This document shows, piece after piece, positions 1 to 5,325 of a stretch of DNA of 7,587 nucleotides; the stretch's first letter is position 1, and every line of letters starts with the position of its first letter. The position numbers were made by a program, and so were the translations under genes. The notes under the pieces are model-generated. The model had not been told where the DNA came from, did no database searches, and was given only the letters and a program-made list of their open reading frames with translations. Source of the DNA: Parvularcula sp. (GTDB lineage Bacteria; Pseudomonadota; Alphaproteobacteria; Caulobacterales; Parvularculaceae); the NCBI GenBank assembly GCA_003506635.1, contig DNZB01000251.1:20285-27871 (forward strand), read 5' to 3'.

Positions 1-549
1 CCCGACAACGCGATGGCGGTCACCTTCGGCGAGGCGCTGTCGCCGGAATTGTCGGCGGAGATCAGAAGGGCGGGCTTCGGCGCGCAGCGCGAGATTTACG
101 GCTCGACGGAAAGCGGCCTTGTCGGCTGGCGCGACACGCCGAGCGATCCGTTCGCGCTCTTCGAATTCTGGCGCCGCGACGGCGACGGTTTAGTCCGGAC
201 CACGCCGTCCGGCGCTGAATTGGCCGTTACGCCGATGGATTTCCTGACATTCGAGGGCGATCGGCGCTTCCGCCTCGCGGGGCGCCGCGACGGCGCCGTG
301 CAAATCGGCGGCGTGAACGCCTTTCCAGACGACATCGCCGCGCGCATCGCGGAGCACCCGGACGTCGCTGAATGCAAGGTGACGCTGTCGCGGCATCCCG
401 GCGGCATGGACCGGCTTATCGCTTCAGTCACGCTGACAAGGGGGGCGGTCACCGAGTCCGTCGCGCGATCGATCGACGCCTGGAGCCGCTCAAGGTTGCG
501 TCCGCATGAGCGCCCGCGCGTCTACAATTTCGCGTCGCCCGAAAAATAA
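1..549 (+). CDS. AMP-dependent acyl/aryl-CoA ligase-like protein, 3' part (5' end outside window)
   Basis: The frame is open from base 1, so only the last 182 codons are visible and the start lies upstream; the ATG at 13 is internal. These are the end of the large N-terminal domain and the C-terminal lobe of an ANL-superfamily adenylate-forming enzyme, which activates a carboxylic acid with ATP and usually passes it to CoA. Visible signatures are VTFGEALSPEL (the position of the usual SSGAPL), YGSTESG (motif A5, fragment residues about 33-39) and GRRDGAVQIGGVNAFPDDI (the GRxDxxIKxxG hinge and following strand). The GGVNAFP style and short C-terminus recall the 4-coumarate-CoA ligase branch linked to photoactive yellow protein, but the substrate is a guess. 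The protein ends at PRVYNFASPEK, before the usual PRTxxGK lysine motif (A10). Its neighbours are pilus genes on other transcripts, so no functional link is implied. The superfamily is fairly certain; the exact enzyme is not. Confidence 0.8.
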   Translation, partial: PDNAMAVTFGEALSPELSAEIRRAGFGAQREIYGSTESGLVGWRDTPSDPFALFEFWRRDGDGLVRTTPSGAELAVTPMDFLTFEGDRRFRLAGRRDGAVQIGGVNAFPDDIAARIAEHPDVAECKVTLSRHPGGMDRLIASVTLTRGAVTESVARSIDAWSRSRLRPHERPRVYNFASPEK

Positions 550-573
550 AGAGCCCGGCGCCAGGCCGGGCTC
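542..573 (-). terminator. Intrinsic terminator between convergent genes
   Basis: A perfect 9-bp stem, GAGCCCGGC (551-559) and GCCGGGCTC (565-573), encloses a 5-base loop. On the minus strand the hairpin is followed by TTTATTTTTC (complement of 541-550), the U-tract of a rho-independent terminator for the minus-strand gene at 598-1047. The A-rich arm overlaps the last codons and stop of the plus-strand ligase gene. For the plus strand there is a hairpin but no T-run, so termination there would be weaker. Confidence 0.8.
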
Positions 574-597
574 CGACGCTCGCCGGATTTCGCAGCG

Positions 598-1047
598 CTA
601 TTCGGTCACGCCGCCGCCGCCCGTCACCTGTTGATATTTCTGCTGCACCTGCTGCGATACGAAGCCGAAGGTTTCGTTGCTGTCGCCGATCGTGATCGTC
701 GGCTCGCACTGGGTCATGCAATTGTAGGTCGCCCGCTGCGCGCCGCGATGGAAGGTGAGCATTTCATTGCCGGTGGAACGAACGCGGACGATCAGATTGT
801 CGATCTCCTTCCCCTCGGCGTCAAAGAGATAGAAATTCGTCAGCCCCGGCGATTTGCCGAAAATCAGGACCTTTGACTTGTCCCTGACCGTCACGTCAGC
901 GATGCCGGGATTTCCGACGACGATCTGATCGACATCCTGCTTGAAGACGTAAGGCGCGACCTGATCCATCGTCACCCAGACCTGATCCGCGTGGGCGGCG
1001 GTCGCCGTGGCGGCGGTCGCGAAGAGGGAAAGCAAAAGTGTGCGCAT
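598..1047 (-). CDS. Exported protein with a stand-alone pilus/secretin N-terminal domain (CpaC N-domain-like)
   Basis: This is a 149-residue protein when started at the ATG at 1047. A TTG at 1062 would add five residues ahead of the signal peptide and neither start has a clear Shine-Dalgarno site, so ATG is preferred. Residues 1-20 form a signal peptide with a likely AHA|D cleavage site, so it is probably periplasmic. Residues about 23-90 match the N-domain of Tad secretins (the Pfam 'pilus formation protein N-terminal' type): VDQIVVGNPGIADVTV, then KVLIFGKSPGLTNFYLFD, then EIDNLIVRV. This lines up well with residues 51-121 of CpaC in this window. A CxxxC pair (C110, C114) in NCMTQCEPTITIGD could form a disulfide. 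The tail is Gln/Gly-rich. No secretin barrel is present. It probably assists or modulates CpaC or the pilus complex; that role is inferred from homology and location. Confidence 0.85.
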   Translation of the reverse strand: MRTLLLSLFATAATATAAHADQVWVTMDQVAPYVFKQDVDQIVVGNPGIADVTVRDKSKVLIFGKSPGLTNFYLFDAEGKEIDNLIVRVRSTGNEMLTFHRGAQRATYNCMTQCEPTITIGDSNETFGFVSQQVQQKYQQVTGGGGVTE

Positions 1048-1213
1048 GACAGGTGCTCGCAAATTACGCTCGGCGGCAAACTAGGTCAGCCGCGTCAAAA
1101 AAGGCTTAAGCGCGGACAAACGGCCGTCATCGACTAGTTTCAAATTTAGCTTTTACTCGTGTTTAAAACGTCCAAATGCAATCTGACGGCTCAGCCGAAC
1201 GCGAGCCTCGACC
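1048..1213. promoter_or_regulatory. Divergent intergenic region between the secretin N-domain gene and the Crp-like gene
   Basis: This 166-base spacer between two divergent genes must hold both promoters. It contains an AT-rich stretch (about 1135-1180) that stands out from the GC-rich surroundings and an 8-bp palindrome GCTTAAGC at 1104-1111. I could not assign convincing -35/-10 boxes on either strand. Confidence 0.4.
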
Positions 1214-1921
1214 TTGACCGAGCCGACTGAAAAACCGACAGCCGCCAAATTGATGCTGGCCGCCGCGCCGCTCTTCGCCGACTTGCCTGAAGCGATTATC
1301 GACTCCGTCGCCGAGCAGTCGAGCATACGGCGCTTCGGGCAGGGCGAGACGGTCTTTTCCGCGGGCCAGTTCGACGGCGCGGAGATTCTTTATCTCGCAT
1401 CAGGAAAGCTGAAAGCTTCGCGCGCCGACCCGGCCAGCGGTTCGATGGTCGTCGAGGCGATCACTCCGGGATCGTTTTTCGCCCTCGCGCTCGCCGTGCT
1501 GGCGCCTGACGCCGTCGGACTTTCGGAGGTTTCGATTTCCGCCGACGAAACCGCGGATGCGGTGTTGATAGACGCGGAAGCGCTGCGCGGCCTCGTCGCC
1601 CAGCGCCCGCTTCTGGCGCGCTGCCTATTGCAGCACTTCGCCAGGGCGTCGATCAAAACAGGGGCCGCCGCCGCGGATGAAACGGCCCCGGACCGGCGCG
1701 TCTTCGCCGCCATCGCCGCCATGGTGCGCCGCGACGCCGTCGCGGCGGCGTGGCGCATCGACAAGATGCCGAGGCACAGAGACCTCGCCGATCTCGCCAA
1801 TGTCGCCGAGGCCGACGCCGCGAACGCGGTCGCGCGCCTGATCGTCAGCGGCGTGGCGCGGCGCGACTATCCGGGGCTGGTCATCGACGACATGGCGCAG
1901 CTCAATCGCCTGGCGCGCTGA
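1214..1921 (+). CDS. Divergent Crp/Fnr-family transcriptional regulator
   Basis: A 235-residue protein with the usual Crp/Fnr length and order. The N-terminal cyclic-nucleotide-binding-like beta-roll (about residues 13-120) has LMLAAAPLFADLP, FGQGETVFSAGQ and ILYLASGKLKA, all typical of the fold. A dimer-helix region follows (about 123-155), then a C-terminal winged-helix DNA-binding domain (about 160-228) containing RDLADLANVAEADAANAVARL and a wing ending in YPGLVIDD. The start is a TTG at 1214; an in-frame stop lies at 1184-1186 and no ATG/GTG lies between, while the next candidate, ATG at 1253, would begin right at the domain edge. Neither start has a good ribosome-binding site. The phosphate-binding cassette (GE...R-S/T in Crp) is not recognisable, and only one cysteine is visible, so neither cAMP binding nor an Fnr-type iron-sulfur cluster is supported. 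Its place just upstream of flp suggests control of the pilus locus, which is inference. Confidence 0.85.
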   Translation: MTEPTEKPTAAKLMLAAAPLFADLPEAIIDSVAEQSSIRRFGQGETVFSAGQFDGAEILYLASGKLKASRADPASGSMVVEAITPGSFFALALAVLAPDAVGLSEVSISADETADAVLIDAEALRGLVAQRPLLARCLLQHFARASIKTGAAAADETAPDRRVFAAIAAMVRRDAVAAAWRIDKMPRHRDLADLANVAEADAANAVARLIVSGVARRDYPGLVIDDMAQLNRLAR

Positions 1922-2082
1922 ACAACGCCGGCGCGTTAACCATGATCATCAGTAAGCGAATAAATCGCGGCGCATTGCCGGTTGTTCAGAAAAAATTTAC
2001 GCGCGCCGGGCATTGTGGGAAGGGTCTGAGGGGGCACGCGCCCGTTCAGCGGTGCAAGTGGTAGTAAGCAGGAGTCGACTCA
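1922..2082 (+). promoter_or_regulatory. flp upstream region with a CtrA-like half site
   Basis: This 161-base spacer must hold the flp promoter and leader unless flp is only read through from the Crp-like gene. TTAACCAT at 1936-1943 matches the half-site form known for CtrA in Caulobacter, but no second TTAA lies seven bases on. ATGATCAT at 1942-1949 is an overlapping 8-bp palindrome. The segment around 1987-2001 is AT-rich. No sigma-70 boxes could be assigned with confidence. The region ends in the flp ribosome-binding site AGGAG at 2070-2074. Confidence 0.4.
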
Positions 2083-2241
2083 ATGAAAACGTTTATCAAG
2101 TTCCTGAAAGACGAAGACGGCGCAACGGCCATTGAATACGGCCTGATCGCCGCGCTCATCGCGGTCGCGATCATCACCGCGGTCGGCGCGGTCGGTTCGG
2201 ACCTTGCGACGACCTTCTCGAAAGTCGCCAGCGCGATCTGA
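2083..2241 (+). CDS. flp: Flp/Fap-type major prepilin
   Basis: A 52-residue type IVb (Flp) prepilin, the main subunit of the Tad pilus. It begins MKTFIKFLKDEDG, a short positively charged leader, followed by ATAIEYGLIAALIAVAII, the class-defining cleavage region and hydrophobic helix. Prepilin peptidase is expected to cut after Gly13, leaving a 39-residue pilin with Glu at mature position 5 (E18) and Tyr at position 6, both invariant in the family. The hydrophobic helix covers about residues 20-37 and the tail GSDLATTFSKVASAI is short. It closely resembles Caulobacter PilA. The start is well fixed: an AGGAG ribosome-binding site at 2070-2074 lies eight bases upstream, and an in-frame TAA sits at 2065-2067. 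It is followed at once by a strong terminator, so it is probably made from its own abundant transcript. CpaA, encoded next, is the expected processing enzyme. Confidence 0.97.
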   Translation: MKTFIKFLKDEDGATAIEYGLIAALIAVAIITAVGAVGSDLATTFSKVASAI

Positions 2242-2271
2242 TCGCGCTCGCAAGACCTGAATCCAATGTCG

Positions 2272-2299
2272 AAAAAGGAGGCCGTCGGCCTCCTTTTTT
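2272..2299 (+). terminator. Intrinsic terminator after flp
   Basis: Stem GGAGGCC (2277-2283) and GGCCTCC (2287-2293) with a 3-base loop GTC, followed by six T (2294-2299). Five A before the stem can pair with the T-run and lengthen it to 12 bp. This is a textbook rho-independent terminator 30 bases after the flp stop. It should end most pilin transcripts before cpaA. Confidence 0.95.
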
Positions 2300-2316
2300 G
2301 CGTTTGGCCGTTAAGT

Positions 2317-2331
2317 CTAACCCTATCTTAA
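2317..2331 (+). promoter_or_regulatory. Possible CtrA box upstream of cpaA
   Basis: CTAA (2317-2320), seven bases, then TTAA (2328-2331) matches the CtrA consensus TTAA-N7-TTAA at seven of eight positions. A further TTAA lies at 2311-2314, forming with 2327-2331 a 5-bp inverted repeat TTAAG/CTTAA. It sits 48 bases before the cpaA start and just after the flp terminator, where a promoter for the assembly genes would be needed. CtrA is known to control pilus genes in Caulobacter. A one-mismatch short motif can occur by chance. Confidence 0.4.
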
Positions 2332-2378
2332 GCCGCCCCGCCTAGCCTTCGCCGGCTGGTTTCCGGGGCGTTCGCAAG

Positions 2379-2885
2379 ATGGTGCCTTTGATCTTTCTTT
2401 CCGCATTTCCCGCCGCGCTGATCATCGCGGCGCTCAACGACATTTATGAGTTCAAGATCCCGAACTGGGTGTCGATCGTTCTTTTCGCCGCCTATCTCGT
2501 CGCCGGCTTCGGTCTTGGCGCGGGCGCGGAGCTGATGATCGAAGGATTGCTTCTCGGCTGCGCGGCGCTCGCCCTCGGGTTTGCGCTTTTTGCGTTGCGG
2601 ATCATCGGCGGCGGCGACGCCAAACTTCTCGCGGCCTGCTCGCCGTGGATAGGACTTTCCGCCCTCGGCGCGTTCATGGTGAACGTCGCCTTCGCCGGCG
2701 CCGCGCTTGCGCTCGCGCTGCTTCTCTTCCGCCGGATGCCGGCGCTGCCGATCTATGAGCAGACGCCGTGGCTGATGCGGCTTCACCAGCGCCCGAAAGA
2801 CATTCCCTACGGCGTCGCCATCGCCGTCGGCGGACTTCTTAGCTTTTCGCAAACGCCGCTCTTTCAATTGGCGTTCGGCGGTTAA
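2379..2885 (+). CDS. cpaA: CpaA/TadV prepilin peptidase (A24 family)
   Basis: A 168-residue membrane aspartic protease that removes the leader from Flp prepilin and related pseudopilins in the inner membrane. The two catalytic aspartates of the A24 family are visible: D21 in NDIYEFKIPN and D80 in GGGDAKL, the GxGD motif. About five to six hydrophobic segments are present (roughly 3-19, 31-48, 54-73, 85-115 and 142-157). The length fits the short Tad-type peptidases, which lack the N-terminal methyltransferase domain of PilD. The C-terminal DIPYGVAIAVGG is also typical. The ATG start is preceded by a modest GGGGCG ribosome-binding site at 2365-2370. It is separated from flp by a terminator and from cpaB by a 94-base gap, which is unusually wide for this operon. 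Its substrate is most likely the Flp protein encoded just upstream. Confidence 0.95.
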   Translation: MVPLIFLSAFPAALIIAALNDIYEFKIPNWVSIVLFAAYLVAGFGLGAGAELMIEGLLLGCAALALGFALFALRIIGGGDAKLLAACSPWIGLSALGAFMVNVAFAGAALALALLLFRRMPALPIYEQTPWLMRLHQRPKDIPYGVAIAVGGLLSFSQTPLFQLAFGG

Positions 2886-2899
2886 TGGACGCGGTTAAT
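2878..2899 (+). repeat. Tandem 9-bp direct repeat at the cpaA 3' end
   Basis: GCGGTTAAT occurs at 2878-2886 and again at 2891-2899, 13 bases apart. The first copy includes the cpaA stop codon. Both contain TTAA, so they may be part of a regulator-binding cluster. Confidence 0.55.
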
Positions 2900-2909
2900 A
2901 CAGTTTTGA
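2895..2909 (+). promoter_or_regulatory. Possible CtrA box upstream of cpaB
   Basis: TTAA (2895-2898), seven bases, then TTGA (2906-2909) matches TTAA-N7-TTAA at seven of eight positions. It overlaps the second copy of the GCGGTTAAT repeat and lies about 70 bases before the cpaB start. It supports, but does not prove, an internal promoter for cpaB and the genes after it. Confidence 0.35.
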
Positions 2910-2911
2910 GG

Positions 2912-2927
2912 ACTTGTTTCTACAAGT
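2912..2927. promoter_or_regulatory. Inverted repeat ACTTGT-N4-ACAAGT, possible operator
   Basis: A perfect 6-bp inverted repeat with a 4-base spacer (TTCT) in the cpaA-cpaB gap. The symmetric half-sites around four bases are the right size for a dimeric regulator such as a Crp/Fnr protein, but the half-site is neither the Fnr (TTGAT) nor the Crp (TGTGA) consensus. Confidence 0.45.
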
Positions 2928-2942
2928 AGTGCGGCAAATTCG

Positions 2943-2957
2943 GAACGCGCCGCGTTC
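2943..2957. repeat. Inverted repeat GAACGCG-N1-CGCGTTC before cpaB
   Basis: A perfect 7-bp inverted repeat around one base, extendable to 9 bp if one G-T pair is allowed (2941-2959). With a one-base centre it cannot fold as a tight RNA hairpin without opening inner pairs, so a DNA-binding site is as likely as an RNA structure. It ends 13 bases before the cpaB ribosome-binding site. Confidence 0.45.
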
Positions 2958-2970
2958 TGATTTTCGGGCG

Positions 2971-2974
2971 AGGA
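2971..2974 (+). promoter_or_regulatory. Ribosome-binding site deciding the cpaB start
   Basis: AGGA five bases before the ATG at 2980. It favours this start over the in-frame TTG at 2914, which would put 22 mostly polar residues ahead of the membrane anchor. Confidence 0.75.
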
Positions 2975-2979
2975 CAAGC

Positions 2980-3717
2980 ATGAACGTGACACGATTGGCT
3001 GTGTTGGGCGTGGCGCTTCTGGCGGGCGTCGGCGCCTTCTTCATGACGATGACCGGGCGGCGGCCCTCTTCGGTCGACGTCGTGCAGCCGCTGCAGGAAA
3101 AAACCGTGCGCGTGCTTGTCGCCGACAAGGACTTTCAGCGCGGCGACCGTCTGGGCGCCGATGCGACGAAATGGGTCGACTGGCCGGAAAAGGCTCTGTC
3201 GGAATCCTACATCACCGAAAAATCCGGCGGCGACCCGGCGGAGCTTGAAAAGGCCGTCGCGCGCGCAAGCATGGTGAAGGGCGAACCGATCATCGAAGCC
3301 AAAATCGTGCGCGCGGACTCGTCCGGCCTTCTCGCCGCCGTTCTCGAACCCGGAATGCGCGCCGTCACGATGCGCATCACGCCCGAGACCGGAGTTTCCG
3401 GATTCGTGCTGCCAGGCGATCGCGTCGACATCTTTTATTCCGAGTCTGCCGGAACGAAGACCGAGACCGAACTTCTGTTTGACAATGTCCGGGTCCTGGC
3501 GATCAACACGGTGTACACCGAAAATCCGGAGGCGCCGGTCATCGAGGGCGCGAACGCCACCATCGAGCTGTCGCCGGCGGATGCGGAGTATTTCATCACC
3601 GCGCGGTCGTCGCGCGGTCAGATGAGTTTTGCGCTCCGGAGCGTGTTCACGCCGACCGATGAAGCCGCGAACCGCCGCAATCAAAGCGTGCGAGTCATCC
3701 GCTACGGCCGGTCATAA
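2980..3717 (+). CDS. cpaB: CpaB/RcpC Flp pilus assembly protein
   Basis: A 245-residue protein anchored in the inner membrane with a periplasmic body. Residues about 6-24 (LAVLGVALLAGVGAFFMTM) form the single membrane segment or uncleaved signal anchor. A SAF-like domain follows (about 41-118), starting VRVLVADKDFQRGD, then the CpaB/RcpC domain (about 122-230) with LEPGMRAVTMRI, GFVLPGDRVDI, LLFDNVRVLAI and ATIELSPADAEYF, all typical. The family is thought to work with the CpaC secretin in the periplasm, possibly through peptidoglycan or the channel. The ATG at 2980 is chosen because it has a ribosome-binding site and places the hydrophobic segment at the N-terminus. It precedes cpaC by 22 bases and is surely co-transcribed with it. 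The gap before it carries several repeats and may hold an internal promoter. Confidence 0.95.
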   Translation: MNVTRLAVLGVALLAGVGAFFMTMTGRRPSSVDVVQPLQEKTVRVLVADKDFQRGDRLGADATKWVDWPEKALSESYITEKSGGDPAELEKAVARASMVKGEPIIEAKIVRADSSGLLAAVLEPGMRAVTMRITPETGVSGFVLPGDRVDIFYSESAGTKTETELLFDNVRVLAINTVYTENPEAPVIEGANATIELSPADAEYFITARSSRGQMSFALRSVFTPTDEAANRRNQSVRVIRYGRS

Positions 3718-3727
3718 TCGAGGATTT

Positions 3728-3733
3728 AAGGGG
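3728..3733 (+). promoter_or_regulatory. Ribosome-binding site deciding the cpaC start
   Basis: AAGGGG six bases before the ATG at 3740. The frame is open further upstream to an ATG at 3629 inside cpaB, but that would put 37 non-hydrophobic residues before the signal peptide, so 3740 is the start. Confidence 0.85.
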
Positions 3734-3739
3734 ACAAAA

Positions 3740-5311
3740 ATGTCTGGATCGAAACTGAACCCGGCCTCGAATTTCGCCTGGCGCGCGCTTGCGGCGCTGG
3801 CCGTCGCCGCCATGGCCGCGATGGGCCCGGCCGCCGCGCAGTCCGCCGGCAAGGAAGCGCGCATCAATTTCGGCGGCGGCGCCGCGTCAAGAAGCATCGT
3901 GCTGCCGCTCAACAAGGCGGCGATCGTCGAGCTGCCGACGGCGGCCTCCGACGTGCTGGTGTCGCAGCCGGCGGTCGTCGACGCGGTCATCCGGTCGTCG
4001 CAGCGCGTCTATCTTCTCGGCCTTACGGTCGGGCAGGCCAACGCGTTCTTCTTCGACAGCGAAGGGCGTCAAATCCTCAATCTCGAGATTCAGGTCGAGC
4101 GCGACGTCGATGCGCTGTCGAGCCTGATCGCCCGCCTGATGCCGGACGCGCGCGTGACGGTTGAGGCGATCAACGACAACGTCGTGCTCCGCGGCTCTGT
4201 TCCCTCCGGCGTCCAGGCGGCGAACGCGGCCGACATCGCCGGCAGGTTCATCGGCGACGCGACAAAAGTCGTCAGCATGCTGTCGATCCGCGACCGCGAG
4301 CAGGTGATGCTCAAGGTTCGAGTCGTCGAGATGCAGCGCTCGCTCATCAAGCAGCTCGGCGTCGATCCGTCCGGCTTCACGTCGATTTCCGACACCCTCT
4401 TCAACGCCACGGCCTCGACGATCGCGTCGGGCGCCACGGCCGGCATTTCGGGGTCGTTCCAGCGCTTTTTCGGCGGCGGCGACTCCGGCTTCAACGTCAA
4501 CTTCCAGGCGCTTGAGCGATCCGGCCTCGTCAAAACGCTCGCCGAGCCGACGCTGACGGCGGTTTCGGGCGAGACGGCGAGTTTCCTCGCCGGCGGCGAA
4601 TTCCCGATTCCGGTCGGCCAGAACGACGGCGTCATCTCGCTTGAGTTCAAGGAGTTCGGCGTCGGTCTCGGCTTCACGCCGCTCGTCCTCGACAAGGGCC
4701 GCATCAACATCAAGGTCTCGACGGAGGTCAGCGAGATTTCCTCGCTCAATAACTTCTCGCTCAGCGGCTCGACGGTGACGCTGCCCGGCACGCCCGCGCC
4801 GCCGGACGAGCTTATCCCGATCGACACCGACGGCGACGGCAATCCCGACGCGGTCTTCAACGTCACCGAAGCCGCCGGCGAAACGCTGCAAGGCGTCGAT
4901 CCGACCGTCATCACGACGACCGGCCTGACGGTGCCGTCGCTGACGGTGCGCCGCGCGAAGACCACCGTCGAACTTCCGTCGGGGGGCAGCCTCGTCATGG
5001 CGGGCCTTCTGCAAGAAAACATGCGCCAGACGATCTCGGGCGTTCCTTACCTCAAGGATGTCGCCGTGCTCGGGCAATTGTTCCGCAGCCGCGATTACCA
5101 GAACTCCGAGACCGAACTTGTCATCATCGTCACGCCGTATCTCGTCGATCCGACGCACGAATCGAAGCTGACGGACCCGGAAAAAGGCTTCGTCGCCGCC
5201 AGCGACATGCAGACGATCCTCCTCGGCCAGATCGCGGCGCAGTACGGCGTCGCGGGCGCGGGCGTGCAGGAAAAAACCCTTCAGGGCCCGATGGGCTTCA
5301 TCCTCGACTGA
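3740..5311 (+). CDS. cpaC: CpaC/RcpA outer-membrane secretin of the Tad pilus
   Basis: A 523-residue secretin that forms the outer-membrane channel for the pilus. Residues 1-33 are a signal peptide (cleavage near AAA-Q34). Residues about 51-121 are the pilus/secretin N-domain (IVLPLNKAAIVELP, DVLVSQPAVVDAVI, RVYLLGLTVGQANAFFFD). Residues about 122-210 form a BON-like periplasmic domain. The secretin domain runs from about 255 to 470: LVKTLAEPTLTAVSGETASFLAGG at 263 onward, LEFKEFGVGLGF, then VPYLKDVAVLGQLF (435-448), the family signature, and TELVIIVTPYLV at the end. Between VSEIS (ending at 334) and VPSLTVRRA (398 onward) lie about 63 residues, where relatives usually have a short loop. This insert contains DTDGDGNPD (362-370), a calcium-loop-like DxDxDGxxD motif. 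It is followed by cpaD after 14 bases, with cpaB 22 bases before. Confidence 0.96.
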   Translation: MSGSKLNPASNFAWRALAALAVAAMAAMGPAAAQSAGKEARINFGGGAASRSIVLPLNKAAIVELPTAASDVLVSQPAVVDAVIRSSQRVYLLGLTVGQANAFFFDSEGRQILNLEIQVERDVDALSSLIARLMPDARVTVEAINDNVVLRGSVPSGVQAANAADIAGRFIGDATKVVSMLSIRDREQVMLKVRVVEMQRSLIKQLGVDPSGFTSISDTLFNATASTIASGATAGISGSFQRFFGGGDSGFNVNFQALERSGLVKTLAEPTLTAVSGETASFLAGGEFPIPVGQNDGVISLEFKEFGVGLGFTPLVLDKGRINIKVSTEVSEISSLNNFSLSGSTVTLPGTPAPPDELIPIDTDGDGNPDAVFNVTEAAGETLQGVDPTVITTTGLTVPSLTVRRAKTTVELPSGGSLVMAGLLQENMRQTISGVPYLKDVAVLGQLFRSRDYQNSETELVIIVTPYLVDPTHESKLTDPEKGFVAASDMQTILLGQIAAQYGVAGAGVQEKTLQGPMGFILD

Positions 5312-5325
5312 AAAGGATCGCCAAG

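Noticed and set aside
2033..2050. A sigma-54 promoter resembling GGCACG-N4-TTGC upstream of flp
   Set aside because: The -24 part (GGCACG) is present but the -12 part reads CGTTC with no GC at the needed place.
1750..2064. A 104-residue plus-strand frame overlapping the Crp-like gene and the flp leader
   Set aside because: It is Arg-rich in another frame of a good gene, and its end has no domain or ribosome-binding support.
2912..2927. The dyad in the cpaA-cpaB gap as an intrinsic terminator
   Set aside because: The stem is short and AT-rich and no T-run follows it.
3629..3739. A longer cpaC starting at the ATG at 3629 inside cpaB
   Set aside because: It would place 37 polar residues before a good signal peptide; the ATG at 3740 has a strong ribosome-binding site.
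3887..5158. A 423-residue open frame on the minus strand opposite cpaC (and another of 310 residues at 4090-5022)
   Set aside because: The translations are Arg/Asp/Ser-rich with no recognisable domain, and lie exactly antisense to a clear secretin with strong third-position GC bias. They are shadows produced by high GC content.
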